Made by a program: the position numbers and the translations under genes
Notes under the pieces: model-generated
What the model saw: the letters and a program-made list of their open reading frames with translations, nothing else
The model's database searches: none
Told to the model about the DNA's origin: nothing
NCBI RefSeq assembly: GCF_023238205.1
Contig: NZ_CP096659.1
Coordinates: forward strand, 2,001,626-2,065,625
DNA length: 64,000 bases
Direction of reading: 5' to 3'
Origin: Halorussus limi
GTDB lineage: Archaea > Halobacteriota > Halobacteria > Halobacteriales > Haladaptataceae
Shown here: in pieces, positions 25,166-33,491 of the stretch
Layout: each line of letters starts with the position of its first letter
Position numbering within the stretch: position 1 is the stretch's first letter

Positions 25166-25443
25166 CGGCGTAGCTCTCGGGGAAGCTCCGGTATCTGAAC
25201 GTCGGTCTGTGCCTGTTGTCCCGCTCCGGCGGTCCCCGAGTGCTGTCCCTGTTGCAGTTGCTCTATCTCGTCTTCGAGAGCGTCTAGGGCCATGCCGAGT
25301 CTCTTATCAAAACCAACGTCCGAAAGCGTGTCCTCACTAAACAGCGGTCCCTCTCGGACGTTATGACTTCGGCGGATTATCTCGTTCACTCGTTCTTCCG
25401 TGTCGGCGTAGATGGCTAGCCGCCGGTAGTCTTCATCTGCCAT
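25162..25443 (-). CDS. Unknown acidic protein (93 aa)
   Basis: MADEDYRRLAIYADTEERVN suggests a small helical domain of antitoxin or regulator size. A helical stretch (FDKRLGMALDALEDEIEQL) and a Gln/Ala/Gly-rich linker follow. It is a single gene facing left, with a TATA-like TTTATA at about 25468-25474 giving a leaderless transcript. No family recognised. Confidence 0.55.
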   Translation of the reverse strand: MADEDYRRLAIYADTEERVNEIIRRSHNVREGPLFSEDTLSDVGFDKRLGMALDALEDEIEQLQQGQHSGTAGAGQQAQTDVQIPELPRELRR

Positions 25444-26140
25444 GTCTCATAGTTGCAGACACGGGAGTATAAACGGTGTACGTAGGGTACATGCCCATTT
25501 CGCGGTTGGATCGCGTTGGTGAGAGAGCATAGAAAATCGCCATACAACGCTGGAATGGCGCACCACAAACAGACGGGACGCGCCTATACTGTATATGCTA
25601 ACGCGCTTAGACAGATTTTCTCCCTCCGCTGGTGACACGGGCATGTAGCGGTCGTTTGTTTTCGTTGGTTTACTACCGGATTTCAAGCGCGGTCGGACCC
25701 GTCCGAGTCGGGGGTTCGTACCAGTACCGTGCGAAGAACAGTGGTCGTCTCGCTAGCTAGCCGGTCGTCGCCCTCCGGACGGGACGGCACAGGGGCCACG
25801 TTGTCCATGCGTGCGCGAGAGCCGTCCGTAGGCAGTCGTCAGTCCGTTGGCTTCGCCGTGGTCCTTCGCCCCTATCCTGTGGGCTTCGTGGCGGCGCTCG
25901 GAGAGGCAGGCCGCTCACAGACACACACAACCCCTCCCCCTATGCAATATCTATATTAATCCCATGAAGATTCCGTGCCGCTCGCGCTATCGGTTCCGGT
26001 GGCCTTCCGGTTTTCTTCGCGTTTCCGCGTGATTCAGCGTCCTATGAGGGTGTTTCGGGCATCCATACCCCGGCTTCGAGGGCGGGAGGACAAGTCCGAG
26101 AAGTGGATCGGTTGCAGACAACCTCGTTTTCGCTATTCTG
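25444..26140. other. 700-base stretch without a recognised gene
   Basis: Both strands are broken by stops, and the short frames lack protein-like composition. The right part (25925-25970) contains an AT-rich box (TATCTATATTAAT) that could be a promoter, but only a 23-codon Arg-rich frame follows. Nothing resembling a tRNA was seen. The stretch separates the element's core operons from its lower-GC cargo. Confidence 0.35.
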
Positions 26141-26839
26141 CTACTCTTCGTCTTCCTCAAATAGACAGTTGAGGAAGTCGATCCACTCGCGGAAGGGTTC
26201 GTGTTTCCTCATTCGCTCTCGGTTGCCTTTCAGTAAGGTGTCTATCGTTAGCTCGTTTACGATGCCATCCGCGTGTAGGAGCATGAGTTTCCCGTTAGAA
26301 CGGTTGAAAGCGAACTGTGCGCCGTGCGCGTATGCCTCTTTGATATCTACCTCGAAGGTTGTATCCTGAACGAAGGATTTCCGCTCTTTCTCACTCGCGT
26401 CTATCAACCCAGCTAATACCTCGCTCAGTCGGATTACTTCGGCATCGCCTTCGGTAGCGATAATCCCCCAATGTCTCGCCCAATCAAACACCTTCTCGAA
26501 GTTGACCAAGGCTATGGAATCACCGTCAAACTCCATTGCATTTCGCGCAGTGCCGAGTGTCCGGGTGAACAAGTACGCTTCTGTCTCTAAGTCGTCACGC
26601 CAATAGGTTGAATCGGTAATTGACTCGTTCTCACCTTCGTCGTTTGGTTCTGTGACATGAATGCCATAGTCGCCCCACTTGCCGTTCTTTTTTCCTCCGG
26701 GAAGGATTGTAGCGTGGCGGTTCGATTCGGTGAAATCGGGGCCGACGGTCACACCGTCGCTTGTCGTCTCGAAGACAAACGACCGTTCGTTGGCTATGAT
26801 TTTGACTTTCTCGTCAGTCAGTTCGATCTTGAACTTCAT
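26141..26839 (-). CDS. Unknown cargo protein (232 aa)
   Basis: Noticeably lower GC than its neighbours. It starts MKFKIELTDEKVKIIANERS; beta-strand patterns alternate through the first 100 residues, and a helical C-terminal half ends in FLNCLFEEDEE. No membrane segment or known motif. The ATG at 26839 is preferred over a GTG one codon earlier. It is divergent from the 142-aa gene that follows, about 60 bases away; the two could be a functional pair. Confidence 0.6.
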   Translation of the reverse strand: MKFKIELTDEKVKIIANERSFVFETTSDGVTVGPDFTESNRHATILPGGKKNGKWGDYGIHVTEPNDEGENESITDSTYWRDDLETEAYLFTRTLGTARNAMEFDGDSIALVNFEKVFDWARHWGIIATEGDAEVIRLSEVLAGLIDASEKERKSFVQDTTFEVDIKEAYAHGAQFAFNRSNGKLMLLHADGIVNELTIDTLLKGNRERMRKHEPFREWIDFLNCLFEEDEE

Positions 26840-26900
26840 CACTGGTCATGTTAATCAACCTGTTTGCAGGTTTTGTTATGAAGGAGTAAAGTCTTTGCCG

Positions 26901-27329
26901 ATGCTAGGTTATGACATACTCTTCGACTGTGCCGAGAAACGCAGTAGTGGGTATTTAAAGAGCAGGCCGGGAGAAACACGTTTGAGTTTCAAGGAAAGTA
27001 AACGGAGGGGGAATGAATTATCAGGTTTCAGTATGAGGATTCTGCTAATGGGTTCGCGTACTGATGAAGTTCGCTCAATGATGGAAAAGCTCGAACGGAA
27101 ATCATACATCAAAGCACAAGAGAGTGACCGGTTCTCAGAACTCAAATCCTCGTTTTACACGGTTCACTCGCCCGGAGAATATACTACTGAACTCCCATAT
27201 CGGGACTATCCCGTCGTGGAAGCCGCAGATGGCATGACTGCTCAAATCGTGTCCGGGTGGATACAGAGGTTGGATGAAGAGGTGGAACAGATTGATGGAG
27301 TCGCATGGGCCATCTTTGTGCCGGTGTAA
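26901..27329 (+). CDS. Unknown cargo protein (142 aa)
   Basis: Low-GC gene starting MLGYDILFDCAEKRSSGYLK, preceded by a GGAG Shine-Dalgarno about 15 bases upstream. It contains RILLMGSRTDEVRSMMEKLE and a closing VAWAIFVPV strand, suggesting an alpha/beta fold. A longer frame upstream overlaps the divergent gene and is rejected. No family recognised. Confidence 0.55.
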   Translation: MLGYDILFDCAEKRSSGYLKSRPGETRLSFKESKRRGNELSGFSMRILLMGSRTDEVRSMMEKLERKSYIKAQESDRFSELKSSFYTVHSPGEYTTELPYRDYPVVEAADGMTAQIVSGWIQRLDEEVEQIDGVAWAIFVPV

Positions 27330-27422
27330 CTCGGGTATAGAAACCAGAATTTGCTACATCCAAATCTATCCGATATTTCTTCAGACATAGTTTTATAGAT
27401 GTAGGATTTCAACAGCCGCGAT

Positions 27423-27830
27423 ATGCCCGAGTGCGCCCGATGCGGGGATTTCACCGACAACCCCGCCGAAGACCAGTATCATTACTGTGATGGCTGTCTG
27501 GACGATTTTGAGAAGGTTCAACAAAACGGGGTCGTAATCGAATCACTCGGCCCAAACAACGGATATCGCATTATTCCCCCGGCGTCCGCTGATTTTGCAA
27601 GTGGGAAGGAATCGAATCAAGTTGATGCACTCGCACGCGGGAAAAAGGTAGCCGAAGAGCTTGGGGTAGATTGCCTGTTCAAATATGGCGGGACTGGTTC
27701 TCAATGGCTAGTAGATGAGTACCTCAAATCCCATCCAGAAATCAGAGCCAAAGTCCAAGACCGCCTAAGTCGAGTCCCTGAGTCCTCTTCACCGGGCGTG
27801 TTAACCCGACTTCGGAATCTCCTTTCCTAA
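27423..27830 (+). CDS. Unknown protein with N-terminal zinc finger (135 aa)
   Basis: Starts with a compact zinc finger (MPECARCGDFTDNPAEDQYH then YCDGC). A domain with GNKV-like strand/helix alternation follows, and DALARGKKVAEELGVDCLFKYGGTGSQ looks like a helix plus a small-ligand or DNA-contact loop. A TATA-like TTTTATAG at about 27390 gives a leaderless start at 27423. The low GC groups it with the neighbouring cargo genes. Function unknown. Confidence 0.6.
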   Translation: MPECARCGDFTDNPAEDQYHYCDGCLDDFEKVQQNGVVIESLGPNNGYRIIPPASADFASGKESNQVDALARGKKVAEELGVDCLFKYGGTGSQWLVDEYLKSHPEIRAKVQDRLSRVPESSSPGVLTRLRNLLS

Positions 27831-28020
27831 CATCATAGCTGTGGAACCTAGGACTGTGTTCAGAGACTCCTAAGTTCGTCGGACTCGTTCACACGCCCGC
27901 GAAAAGCGATATAGGCTATTTGTGCTTGATTGATCCCACTCCCGTAGAACCCGGTTCAACTCCCCTCTCTGATACATCGGAGCAAAATAATTAACTTAGG
28001 ACAGTTTGAGGGGTTGGGTA

Positions 28021-29121
28021 ATGGGTAAGTGTTCGATCTGTGGGGAGTCAGACGGCCTAACGCGGACGTGCAACTACTGCGGTCGTAAGGTCTGTTCTTC
28101 CCACACACTTCCGGAGAAACATAATTGTCCGTCTGCCCGCCCTGCAAATGACGCAGGAAAGCACTTCGAGAGCGCGTTTGACGATTCGGTAGACAATTCT
28201 GATTCCGAATCAAACTCGCCCGAACCGATGGACAACGGCAAGGTTAGAACCTACGGGACGGAAGAAGCGGTCGAAAACCTCGATTCGAGTCCCCCTGTCC
28301 AAACGAAGTCTGACGAGGATCTAGACGACGAGCTAGACGAAATTCGGGAGAAACAGAAAAACTCAATCTTCGACCACATTATCAACGCCGTCGTCTATCC
28401 TTTCGCTATCGGCGTAGTTCTCTTCCGGTGGTTCTTCTCTCTTCGGGCGTTATTGATTCTCATTCTCGGCGTGGCGACGGTTGGGCAACTCGGACTCGTC
28501 GGCGTACCGGGGTTCCCAGTGGACACATCCCCGGCAGAATCTGCGATAGACGATGCAGGCGGTGCAGTCGCCAACGTTACCGACTCGGATGCTAATTCGA
28601 CAAACGGCTCTTCCGACGGTGGATTTCTGAGTGACGACGAACTGAACCGGACGAAGATAGAGTATCTGGTTCACAAAGAAATCAACGAGCGAAGGCGCGC
28701 GCATGATCTGCGGCCAATCCAGTTCGACAAGGAGCTACGGCAGATCGCTCGCTACCACAGCAAGGACATGGGCGAGAACCAGTATTTCGCACACGAATCG
28801 CCGTCCGGTGAGACAATGGCCGACCGCTACGACAAGTTCGGGTACGACTGCCGCGTAGATACGAGTGGGAACCAGTACGCAACGGGCGCGGAGAACATCG
28901 CCTACACCTACGCCTACGAGAACATCGCTCGTGAGAATGGAGAGACAGCGTACTACACAACCGAGAAGGAAATCGCGCAAGGACTCGTCAACGGCTGGAT
29001 GAACTCAACCGGCCACCGGAAAAACATCCTGAAACCGTATTGGGAAAACGAAGGTATCGGCATCTATATTATCGAAATAGACGGAAAGACACGGGTCTAC
29101 GCCACTCAAAACTTCTGCTGA
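28021..29121 (+). CDS. AN1 zinc finger / membrane / CAP-domain protein (366 aa)
   Basis: Three parts can be seen. Residues 1-38 are an AN1-type zinc finger with the ligand order CxxC, CxxC, C, H, H, C. Residues of about 117-163 are hydrophobic, giving one or two membrane segments. Residues of about 213-366 are a CAP/SCP-like domain (VHKEINERRRAHDLRPIQFD, ARYHSKDM, FAHESPSGE, GAENIAY, GWMNSTGHRKNIL). CAP domains are usually extracellular; two membrane segments would instead place it inside, so the topology is open. N-x-S/T sites (about 185-197) favour exposure. The start at 28021 has GAGGGG upstream. AN1 fingers also occur on haloarchaeal rhomboids; the AN1-CAP combination is unusual for a mobile element. 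Confidence 0.8.
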   Translation: MGKCSICGESDGLTRTCNYCGRKVCSSHTLPEKHNCPSARPANDAGKHFESAFDDSVDNSDSESNSPEPMDNGKVRTYGTEEAVENLDSSPPVQTKSDEDLDDELDEIREKQKNSIFDHIINAVVYPFAIGVVLFRWFFSLRALLILILGVATVGQLGLVGVPGFPVDTSPAESAIDDAGGAVANVTDSDANSTNGSSDGGFLSDDELNRTKIEYLVHKEINERRRAHDLRPIQFDKELRQIARYHSKDMGENQYFAHESPSGETMADRYDKFGYDCRVDTSGNQYATGAENIAYTYAYENIARENGETAYYTTEKEIAQGLVNGWMNSTGHRKNILKPYWENEGIGIYIIEIDGKTRVYATQNFC

Positions 29122-29382
29122 TTACTTTAGATATCTCTCCTTCCGCACGCTATACGCAACACCCCATATTAGAATACCGAAGATAGCGACCATGATACCG
29201 TCAAAGAACGACGATATCATGCCGTCGATTAGGCTCTCACCGTCCCAATGTCGGGTGTCTAGGTCGTTTGCACTTTTTATCTTCTCACCCGTGGATTCGA
29301 GCGCGGGTCCGGCGGCGGCTTGGACCATGACCATCGTAAAGATGAACAGTAGGACCGTTACGACGGTTTTCCACATCGGCAT
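29122..29382 (-). CDS. Membrane protein of the element's structural-type block (86 aa)
   Basis: An N-terminal hydrophobic helix (TVVTVLLFIFTMVMVQAAAG) that could act as a signal or anchor, a polar loop of about 25 residues, then a second helix (about 54-76, ISSFFDGIMVAIFGILIWGV). It is the last gene of the leftward block: its ATG follows the stop of the 100-aa membrane protein directly. No family recognised. Confidence 0.6.
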   Translation of the reverse strand: MPMWKTVVTVLLFIFTMVMVQAAAGPALESTGEKIKSANDLDTRHWDGESLIDGMISSFFDGIMVAIFGILIWGVAYSVRKERYLK

Positions 29383-29685
29383 CTATAATCGCCCTCCCTG
29401 TCGCTCGTAGACCGCTCCGGCGAGAAGCCCGAGTAGCGATACGAACGCCACATAGAACAAGATGTTACTCCACACCATGCGGGTGTTGCTGACGCTCTCG
29501 GACGCCGCGCCGCCCGAATCCACCATGCTCGAAGTGTGGTCTAAGACCATTTCGACCCCCGGCGAGAGGATAGCGAAGAACATCGCGCCGACGATGATAG
29601 CCCCGAAGAACCCGATGATACGGAACGCGAGTCCCGCGCGCACCTCTCCCGGCGGCTCATTCCCGGTAGTTTCTGCGTCCGTCAT
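29383..29685 (-). CDS. Two-helix membrane protein (100 aa)
   Basis: An acidic N-terminus is followed by two hydrophobic helices (about residues 22-42, RIIGFFGAIIVGAMFFAILS, and 71-92, NILFYVAFVSLLGLLAGAVY), with the polar loop between them. It overlaps the 1050-aa gene by four bases (ATGA), so the two are coupled. Context suggests a membrane complex with the large protein; this is inference. Confidence 0.62.
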   Translation of the reverse strand: MTDAETTGNEPPGEVRAGLAFRIIGFFGAIIVGAMFFAILSPGVEMVLDHTSSMVDSGGAASESVSNTRMVWSNILFYVAFVSLLGLLAGAVYERQGGRL

Positions 29686-32600
29686 AGTCCCTCCAAATTC
29701 AGGTCCATGTCGGCTTCGACGTTCCCCACATCCGCTTCGGCTTCAATCCCACCGGAGAGGATCGTTTCAGCACTTGCGACGGGGTTGGTCCACGCGAAAG
29801 TCCCGTCGCGGCGTCGGCGGTCGTCGTCTTCGTTCACCCGTCCGTCGAACTCTAAGTCTAGATCCGGCGTCCGGGGCTTACGCGGCGTGCGACCGGGGGT
29901 GTCCATCTTGTAGTCCTGCTCCGGCGGTTGGTCTAGCCGTAGGTCGGTCGGCGTTCGCAGGTCAATGTCTGTCGGCGTTCGTTGGTCCGGTGGCGTGTCC
30001 GTGTTCGGCGGGTTCCGTTCAATCGGCGGATTACGGAGGTCGTCGTCGTAGTCGCGCCCCACGGTGTCGTCGGGGCGGAGATAGTCGTCTATGTCCGGCC
30101 CCATGTCCGTCCTACCCCCACGGTCTGCACCCGGAAGATCGGTTTCCACGGGTCCGAGTATCGGCCCAACCGCGTCTCGGAAGCGTCCGTCCGGTGTCCG
30201 AGTGTCGGCGTCGGGCGTGCGACCCGGCACGTCGCTCTCACCGGGACGGGTCGGCACGTCGGATTCGCCGGGACGAGTCCGGGTCTTCGGCCCTGTCTCA
30301 CCGCCCTTCCCCGAGTCGCCAGTCTTCTTCCGCTGTTTGACGATAGTATCTTGCCCACCGCCGTCGTTGCGGTTCCGCACGTCCACGTCCACGTCGCTAC
30401 CGCCACCGTCGCCTTTCGATCCTGTGTTGCCGTCGCTCTTTGTATCGCCGTCCGTGCGAGTCTTCCCGTCGTTGAAGTCGAAGTCTAGACCGTCGCCTTC
30501 TATGTCGATTTGGACACCGCTCGTAGACCCGGTGTTGCCGCCGTCGCCGCGTCCGAACTTCAACTTGTTCGCTATCTCACCTTCGAGCCGCGCCCGCGTG
30601 AGAGCTAGGTCGGCAGGGAGATCGGACACGTCCCGTTGGAACCGCTTGAACCGTAGGTCTGCCTCTTGCTTCACCCTGTTCACGCGGTTCTCTATCTCTC
30701 CGGCCTTTTGCTTCGACTTTAGCTTCGCTTCCGCCGGTAGGTCGGACACGTCCCGCTTCGCCCGCTCGAAGCGAAGACTCGCGTCCTGTCGCGTCTGACG
30801 TAGCCGCTGTTCGGCGTTATACTTCGCCACGTCTTTTCGGATGCGGAGTTCTTCCGGCGCGTTCTTCACGCGAGACTTTGCCGACTCGCCGCGTTGCCGC
30901 GCCTCGAAGCGGGCGCGGTTGATTGTGGCTTCTATCTCGGAAGGCAGATCGGACGCTTTCGACGCGCCTTGCTGAACGCCGGATTTGACCCGTCCCGGCG
31001 CTTCGGCGGCCTTCGAGGGCGCGGCCTTCGCCGCCGACGCGCCCTTCGTCGCACCGGCTTTCACGCGACCGGGTGCGCCCGGAGCGACGATTTCCGCCGC
31101 GAACCCGACAGGTTCCTCTTTCACGGCGGTTGCTAGCGTCTCGCCGCCCGTCTCGGCGGCGTTCTGAACCTCCTCGGCGTCCTGATAGGCTTTGTCTTCG
31201 TTGATTGCCGTGTCGTGTAGGTGTCCCTCGGTCTGAATCCCTATGTCTCCGAGAGCCTTCCCTGCCGACCCTGCGACGAAACCCGCGTCTTGCGGGGCTT
31301 CCACCGCCGCGTTCCGTAGCTGTTGAATTACTGGCTTCCCCTGTTCGCCGCCGATCCCGATTCGCGGGTTCAGGTTCACCCCTTCGACCTTGATAGGTTG
31401 GTCGGCGTTCGGGACGTGCTTGTTCAGGAACTTCGTCGCGTCCGTTCCTGCGAGTTCGGCCTGTTCGCCCGTGACGTAAAGGTTGGCGAAGAAATTGCCG
31501 TCCTTCGCCGCCTCCTCGAAGGCTTTGTCCCGCTGTTGCGTCCCGAACAGACGCGCCCCGGTACTCTTTGTGTCGTAGACGCGCTCTCGGTGGTCCATGA
31601 ACGCGGAGTTTGCGTCTTCCACCGCGTCCACCGTGCCGCTCGCAACGTATTCACCCGCTTCTACCGTCTGATTATACTCCTCCTCTATCTCCCCTACAAA
31701 CCCGTCCCAGTTGTCCGAGTCGCGGTTTGTATCGCCGGTCGGGGTTGTAGCTGTCGGCGGGGCGTTTCCGTCGCTCTCGGACGAATCTGAACCGTCGCCG
31801 GTTGGCGTTGTGGCGGTCGGCGGTGTAGACGAGTCCGAACCCGAGTCCTCGGTCGGCGTCGTCGGGGTCGTCGTGGAACCACCGCCACCGCCGGACCCGG
31901 ACGAACCGCTACCCGGCCCGCCGGTAAGGTCGTCTTCGATGTTCCGGTATTTCTGCCGCGTATCTGTCCGGCCACCGGACGAACCGCCGGTTTCAACAGG
32001 GCTACCAAGCGCACCCCGGTCGTTGGCGTTCTCCACGTCGTCGGAGAGCGGTTCATCGGGACTGCCGCCGCCCGAGACGGGTTCGGGTGTCGGACTGTTC
32101 GGCCCTGCCACGTCGTCGGGTAGCGCTGAACTAGATCCGTCACTACCTCCACCCGACGAACTCCCACCGCCGGACGAACCGCCGCTACCCGGACGGTAAA
32201 CGTCACTCCCGGTCTGTGTGCCGTCGAACGGGTCGCTTCCCAACGAACCACCGTTATCTACCGACGAACCGCCCTGCGTCGGCGTCGGCCCGTTCATGTC
32301 GCTTTCTACGTCCGACGGAACCGAGTCGTCGGGGCTACCACCGCCGCCCGTGCTACCACCGGACGGGCTACCGCCGCTAGCCGGTTCGGGCGTCGGACTC
32401 GAAGGACTTGTTATGTCGTCGGGTAGGTCCGTCGCGCTTGATGAACCACCGCTACCGCCGGAATTGTCGCTAGACGAACCCCGAGAAGACTGATTTCCTC
32501 CGGTCGAACCCCCGGAGTTGCCGCCGGAAGACCCGCCTCCAGACGACGAGTTTCCCCCGCCACCGCCGGAACCGCCGCTACCTCCGGACGGTTCAGGTTC

Positions 32601-32834
32601 AGGGTCAACTATGTCCGTCGGATCGGGCGCACCGCCACCGCCGGAAGTGTTGTCCGACGGCCCGACGAGTCCCCCATGCAGGTAGCGGCGTCGGCGGTTA
32701 CGACCGCCACCGCCACCGGAGCTGTTCGAGTCGTTGTCTTCGTCGTCCGAGTCAGACGAGTCGGACGAACTGCCGGACGACCCGCCACCCCCGCCACCGA
32801 GAGTAGCGCGTCGTCGCGGGCCAAATCGTGCCAT
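29682..32834 (-). CDS. Large Gly/Ser-rich protein with internal repeats (1050 aa)
   Basis: Residues of about 15-370 are low complexity (runs of Gly, Ser, Asp, Thr, Pro) with repeated blocks such as SPTPEPASGGS and NSPTPEPVSGGG. Residues of about 375-570 form a globular, helix-rich region. Residues of about 600-760 contain repeated amphipathic helices, including two close copies built around KRDVSDLPAEAKL and QRDVSDLPADLAL. The C-terminal 280 residues are again low complexity, rich in Arg/Asp/Thr/Pro. No signal peptide or membrane helix is evident. It lies between genes for small membrane proteins. It could be a scaffold, matrix or surface-fibre component of a particle; no homologue is recognised. 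Confidence 0.7.
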   Translation of the reverse strand: MARFGPRRRATLGGGGGGSSGSSSDSSDSDDEDNDSNSSGGGGGRNRRRRYLHGGLVGPSDNTSGGGGAPDPTDIVDPEPEPSGGSGGSGGGGGNSSSGGGSSGGNSGGSTGGNQSSRGSSSDNSGGSGGSSSATDLPDDITSPSSPTPEPASGGSPSGGSTGGGGSPDDSVPSDVESDMNGPTPTQGGSSVDNGGSLGSDPFDGTQTGSDVYRPGSGGSSGGGSSSGGGSDGSSSALPDDVAGPNSPTPEPVSGGGSPDEPLSDDVENANDRGALGSPVETGGSSGGRTDTRQKYRNIEDDLTGGPGSGSSGSGGGGGSTTTPTTPTEDSGSDSSTPPTATTPTGDGSDSSESDGNAPPTATTPTGDTNRDSDNWDGFVGEIEEEYNQTVEAGEYVASGTVDAVEDANSAFMDHRERVYDTKSTGARLFGTQQRDKAFEEAAKDGNFFANLYVTGEQAELAGTDATKFLNKHVPNADQPIKVEGVNLNPRIGIGGEQGKPVIQQLRNAAVEAPQDAGFVAGSAGKALGDIGIQTEGHLHDTAINEDKAYQDAEEVQNAAETGGETLATAVKEEPVGFAAEIVAPGAPGRVKAGATKGASAAKAAPSKAAEAPGRVKSGVQQGASKASDLPSEIEATINRARFEARQRGESAKSRVKNAPEELRIRKDVAKYNAEQRLRQTRQDASLRFERAKRDVSDLPAEAKLKSKQKAGEIENRVNRVKQEADLRFKRFQRDVSDLPADLALTRARLEGEIANKLKFGRGDGGNTGSTSGVQIDIEGDGLDFDFNDGKTRTDGDTKSDGNTGSKGDGGGSDVDVDVRNRNDGGGQDTIVKQRKKTGDSGKGGETGPKTRTRPGESDVPTRPGESDVPGRTPDADTRTPDGRFRDAVGPILGPVETDLPGADRGGRTDMGPDIDDYLRPDDTVGRDYDDDLRNPPIERNPPNTDTPPDQRTPTDIDLRTPTDLRLDQPPEQDYKMDTPGRTPRKPRTPDLDLEFDGRVNEDDDRRRRDGTFAWTNPVASAETILSGGIEAEADVGNVEADMDLNLEGL

Positions 32835-32882
32835 ACGGGAAGATACCCACTATACCCATAAAAGCGGGAAACGTCGCCCGGT

Positions 32883-33215
32883 CTAGAGCGACGTTTGCGC
32901 CCGCTGGTAGATGGTGTAGCCCGCAACTGTCATTGCCAACACGGCGAAGAACACGACGATACGGACGGCACCACTCGGAATCAGGAACATGAAGACCGGC
33001 CCGGCGAAGATCGCCGCGACGAACAGCGGTGCGACCGACTGATGGTAAATGGCGTAGGCCAAACCGATTCCCGCAAAGACGAGTAGCGCAAAAATCGGCA
33101 TACCCATACCTGCCCCCATATCCGAAGTATAACTACACGTCACGGCGTCTACGGGGTGATTGCCGTCGAACGACGCGAGAAACTCCCACAGTTTGTCTTT
33201 GTCTGAACAAGCCAT
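32883..33215 (-). CDS. Small polytopic membrane protein (110 aa)
   Basis: The N-terminal 28 residues are polar with three cysteines. Three or four closely packed hydrophobic helices follow, from about residue 32 (MPIFALLVFAGIGLAYAIYH, then PLFVAAIFAGPVFMFLI, then IVVFFAVLAMTVAGYTI). Size and helix density resemble internal membrane proteins of pleomorphic haloviruses, but there is no sequence motif to prove it. First gene of the leftward block leading into the 1050-aa gene; the start at 33215 removes an unrelated Arg-rich extension. Confidence 0.6.
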   Translation of the reverse strand: MACSDKDKLWEFLASFDGNHPVDAVTCSYTSDMGAGMGMPIFALLVFAGIGLAYAIYHQSVAPLFVAAIFAGPVFMFLIPSGAVRIVVFFAVLAMTVAGYTIYQRAQTSL

Positions 33216-33360
33216 ATTGCCGAAAACGTGCGAGAGAAGGTTTAAGATAGAACGTCGGCGGTGCCACGAAGGCGGCGGACGAACGCAGGAACTCGATTGA
33301 TGGCAGACTCCCCGAAGTTGGCAAGACTTTGGCTGTTCACGGCGGCTATGCCCGCCCAAA

Positions 33361-33444
33361 CCTGTGGATGGGGATAATGGCGCTCTTGGGCGCTAGACGC
33401 CGGACTTCGCGCCACAGGCGGATGCTGATAGTGCGCCATTATCC
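33361..33444. repeat. Interleaved inverted repeats beside the recombinase gene
   Basis: GGATAATGGCGC (33372-33383) and GCGCCATTATCC (33433-33444) are perfect 12-bp arms. CCTGTGG (33361-33367) and CCACAGG (33412-33418) are perfect 7-bp arms interleaved with them, so both stems together would make a pseudoknot-like fold. The region (33216-33491) is non-coding, downstream of the recombinase gene and upstream of the 110-aa membrane-protein gene. It could be a transcription terminator, a structured leader or a protein-binding site. Confidence 0.55.
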
Positions 33445-33491
33445 AAGTGAGCATAGGGACCGCTGTAATAAAAGGGGTGAACGTTAGGGGG

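Noticed and set aside
25964-26032. 23-codon Arg-rich frame after an AT-rich box in the element
   Set aside because: Too short and without ribosome-binding site or coding character; kept only as part of the gene-free stretch.
31711-32834. Repeat-rich DNA considered as a CRISPR array or satellite
   Set aside because: The repetition is due to Gly/Ser/Thr/Pro codons within the 1050-aa gene; there are no equal-length spacers and the frame is continuous.
29122-33215. Pleolipovirus structural module
   Set aside because: Small multi-helix membrane proteins fit in size, but there is no spike protein with signal and C-terminal anchor and no VP8-like ATPase, so the virus group is not assigned.
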